A stretch of 64,000 bases of DNA from Psychrilyobacter atlanticus DSM 19335 (GTDB lineage: Bacteria > Fusobacteriota > Fusobacteriia > Fusobacteriales > Fusobacteriaceae). Each line of letters opens with the position of its first letter. The stretch's first letter is position 1. The position numbers were made by a program, and so were the translations under genes. The stretch lies in the NCBI RefSeq assembly GCF_000426625.1, contig NZ_KE384547.1, positions 1,789,159-1,853,158 of the forward strand, in the 5' to 3' direction. The notes beneath the pieces were generated by a model. The model searched no databases, was not told where the DNA came from, and saw only the letters and a list, made by a program, of their open reading frames with translations. Below are positions 63,122-64,000 of the stretch, piece after piece.

Positions 63122-63136
63122 GCAACGTGACGTTGC
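63122..63136 (-). repeat. Dispersed T-tailed hairpin, copy D
   Basis: Perfect stem GCAACG/CGTTGC with a three-base loop, followed on the minus strand by TTTTTTATTT. It lies in the permease leader 71 bases before the start and would act as a further terminator. Confidence 0.65.
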
Positions 63137-63263
63137 ATTCAAATAAGCACAATTCAGGTTTTTATAATCATTTATCCCGTAAATTTTATCTCAAAATCCT
63201 ATGTTTATGTAGTAAAGTAATAGCATTTTGGTGATGCCCCTTACGAGTATAATCCCCTAGATA
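63137..63263 (-). other. Unassigned leader segment of the purine permease
   Basis: About 130 bases of transcribed leader between the riboswitch terminator and the T-tailed hairpin. It includes GGGGCATCACC-type G/C patches and no ORF with a ribosome binding site. No known RNA family was recognised. Confidence 0.4.
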
Positions 63264-63307
63264 ATAAAAAAAGATCCCGTTTCCCTTTGTTTCAGGAAAA
63301 CAGAACC
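63264..63307 (-). terminator. Expression-platform terminator of the purine riboswitch
   Basis: GGTTCTGTTTTCC / GGGAAACGGGATC on the minus strand (13 pairs with several G-U) and a T7 tail, 33 bases after the aptamer. Confidence 0.78.
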
Positions 63308-63340
63308 TCTATATATATTAAAATATTAGGTATCTATCTT

Positions 63341-63403
63341 CTTATAGTCAGCTGTTTAAGGTAGCTGGTAGAAACTTTTCGCCATATCCGAAATTTATAT
63401 AAG
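63341..63403 (-). ncRNA. Purine riboswitch, guanine-type
   Basis: The minus strand has CTTATA...TATAAG (P1), GGATATGGC, GTTTCTACC, CCTTAAAC and GACTATAAG, the purine aptamer core. The C in GACTAT at the specificity position (as in xpt) indicates guanine or hypoxanthine rather than adenine. It precedes the permease gene. Confidence 0.93.
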
Positions 63404-63420
63404 TTTTTTTTATTGAAAAG

Positions 63421-63449
63421 ATTATATCACTTTTCCCATAAAATTACAA
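63421..63449 (-). promoter_or_regulatory. Purine permease promoter
   Basis: TTGTAA (63444-63449), 17-base spacer, extended TGATATAAT (-10 at 63421-63426), just ahead of the aptamer. Confidence 0.7.
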
Positions 63450-63499
63450 AACATTTCATATAAAACTCCTATATACCTCAAGAAAGTTTTTTCTCTTTG

Positions 63500-63508
63500 T
63501 GGTATAAT
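63500..63508 (+). promoter_or_regulatory. galE extended -10
   Basis: TGGTATAAT, 50 bases before the galE start. The -35 is weak. Confidence 0.6.
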
Positions 63509-63557
63509 AATTTTAAAATCAATACAAAATATTTTGCCATAGGCAGGAGGTAAAGTT

Positions 63558-64000
63558 ATGAAAATATTAGTAACTGGAGGAGCTGGATACATTGGTTCCC
63601 ACACAGTGATAGAATTATTAAAAGAAAACTATGAGGTAGTTATTGCAGATAATTTTTCCAACAGTAATCCAAAGGTATTGGACAGGATAAAAGAAATTTC
63701 AGGTAAAGATTTTAAATTTTATGAGATCGACCTATTAGATAAAGAAAATTTGAACAAAGTATTTGTAGAAAATGAGATAGATGCTGTAATTCATTTTGCA
63801 GGATATAAAGCAGTAGGAGAATCGGTAGCCAAGCCTATCGAATACTACCACAACAATCTGACAACTACATTTGTTCTGTGTGAAGTAATGAAAAACCATG
63901 GCGTTAAGAAGATCGTCTTCAGTTCATCTGCAACTGTATATGGATTAAATAATACATCACCGCTACTAGAAACTATGCCATTAAGTGCTACAAACCCATA
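63558..64000 (+). CDS. galE: UDP-glucose 4-epimerase, partial
   Basis: The first 147 codons are in the window and the gene continues past the right edge. It has the NAD loop VTGGAGYIGSHT at residues ~5-16, IHFAGYKAVGES near 80, and the start of the catalytic region SSSATVYG near 122. It interconverts UDP-glucose and UDP-galactose. AGGAGG lies 7 bases before the ATG. Confidence 0.94.
   Translation, partial: MKILVTGGAGYIGSHTVIELLKENYEVVIADNFSNSNPKVLDRIKEISGKDFKFYEIDLLDKENLNKVFVENEIDAVIHFAGYKAVGESVAKPIEYYHNNLTTTFVLCEVMKNHGVKKIVFSSSATVYGLNNTSPLLETMPLSATNP

Noticed and set aside
63241-63380. Apparent similarity of this region to the 45.7-46.0 kb island (AGCTGG...TAGAAACTT, GATCCCGTTTC, CCTTACGAGT)
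   Set aside because: The TAGAAACTT stretch here is the complement of the purine aptamer core (GTTTCTACC) and the rest are short matches expected by chance in AT-rich DNA.
1-64000. CRISPR array, tRNA or rRNA genes, intact insertion sequence or prophage genes
   Set aside because: No regularly spaced repeats, tRNA cloverleaf signatures, rRNA stretches, transposase or phage structural genes were recognised on reading both strands.

Overview
The window is AT-rich and densely coded. It combines Gram-negative envelope features (a YadA-type outer-membrane anchored adhesin, an RseC-like protein) with strong AGGAGG ribosome binding sites and Clostridia-like riboswitches. The best guess is a fermentative member of the Fusobacteriota (Ilyobacter/Psychrilyobacter/Propionigenium type). 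This is inferred from gene content and composition; no marker gene was compared.

Layout. 1-3.1 kb: cell-wall sugar recycling (nagZ, murQ, start of a PTS permease), all on the minus strand. 3.2-3.9 kb: a YitT/YczE-type membrane protein. 4.0-9.8 kb: leucine operon leuA-leuC-leuD-leuB-ilvE (minus) behind a leader peptide with ten consecutive Leu codons. 10.0-19.1 kb: methionine operon hom-metY-metF-metA-lysC-metH (plus) behind a Met-rich leader peptide and a terminator. 19.2-22.6 kb: trimeric autotransporter, a lone SIR2-domain protein and a nucleotidyltransferase. 22.7-26.7 kb: iron(III)-type ABC importer with a decayed copy of its binding-protein gene upstream. 26.7-29.0 kb: small genes and remnants. 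29.1-36.0 kb: a sugar operon (GH3, GH13, a fused phosphatase/phosphomutase, PTS EIICB, RpiR regulator). 36.2-39.0 kb: valS behind a Val-containing leader peptide and attenuator. 39.2-43.5 kb: trehalose genes treR-treB-treC with a clear operator. 44.2-50.0 kb: thiamine and thiamine-precursor uptake under a TPP riboswitch. 50.1-52.0 kb: sirtuin and radical SAM protein. 52.1-55.7 kb: malEFG-type maltodextrin importer. 55.8-57.0 kb: 5'-truncated guaC and an RseC-like gene. 57.0-61.7 kb: an HTH-TPR regulator with a 45-residue secreted-type peptide, divergent from a membrane protein, an MFS exporter and a CPBP protease. 61.8-63.4 kb: guanine-type purine permease behind a purine riboswitch. 63.6 kb to the end: start of galE.

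Two themes stand out. First, three amino-acid-related units (leu, met, valS) each carry a short leader ORF rich in the cognate codon ahead of a terminator, with an alternative pairing in the right place for leu and valS. This is ribosome-mediated attenuation where Gram-positive bacteria often use T-boxes or S-boxes. Second, the 57.0-61.7 kb locus has the parts of a peptide-signalling circuit of RRNPP logic: HTH-TPR receptor, adjacent signal-sequence-bearing small ORF, repeated operator half-sites in the divergent promoter region, exporter and intramembrane protease. That assignment is inference from architecture. A family of short hairpins with a T-tail also recurs at four places.
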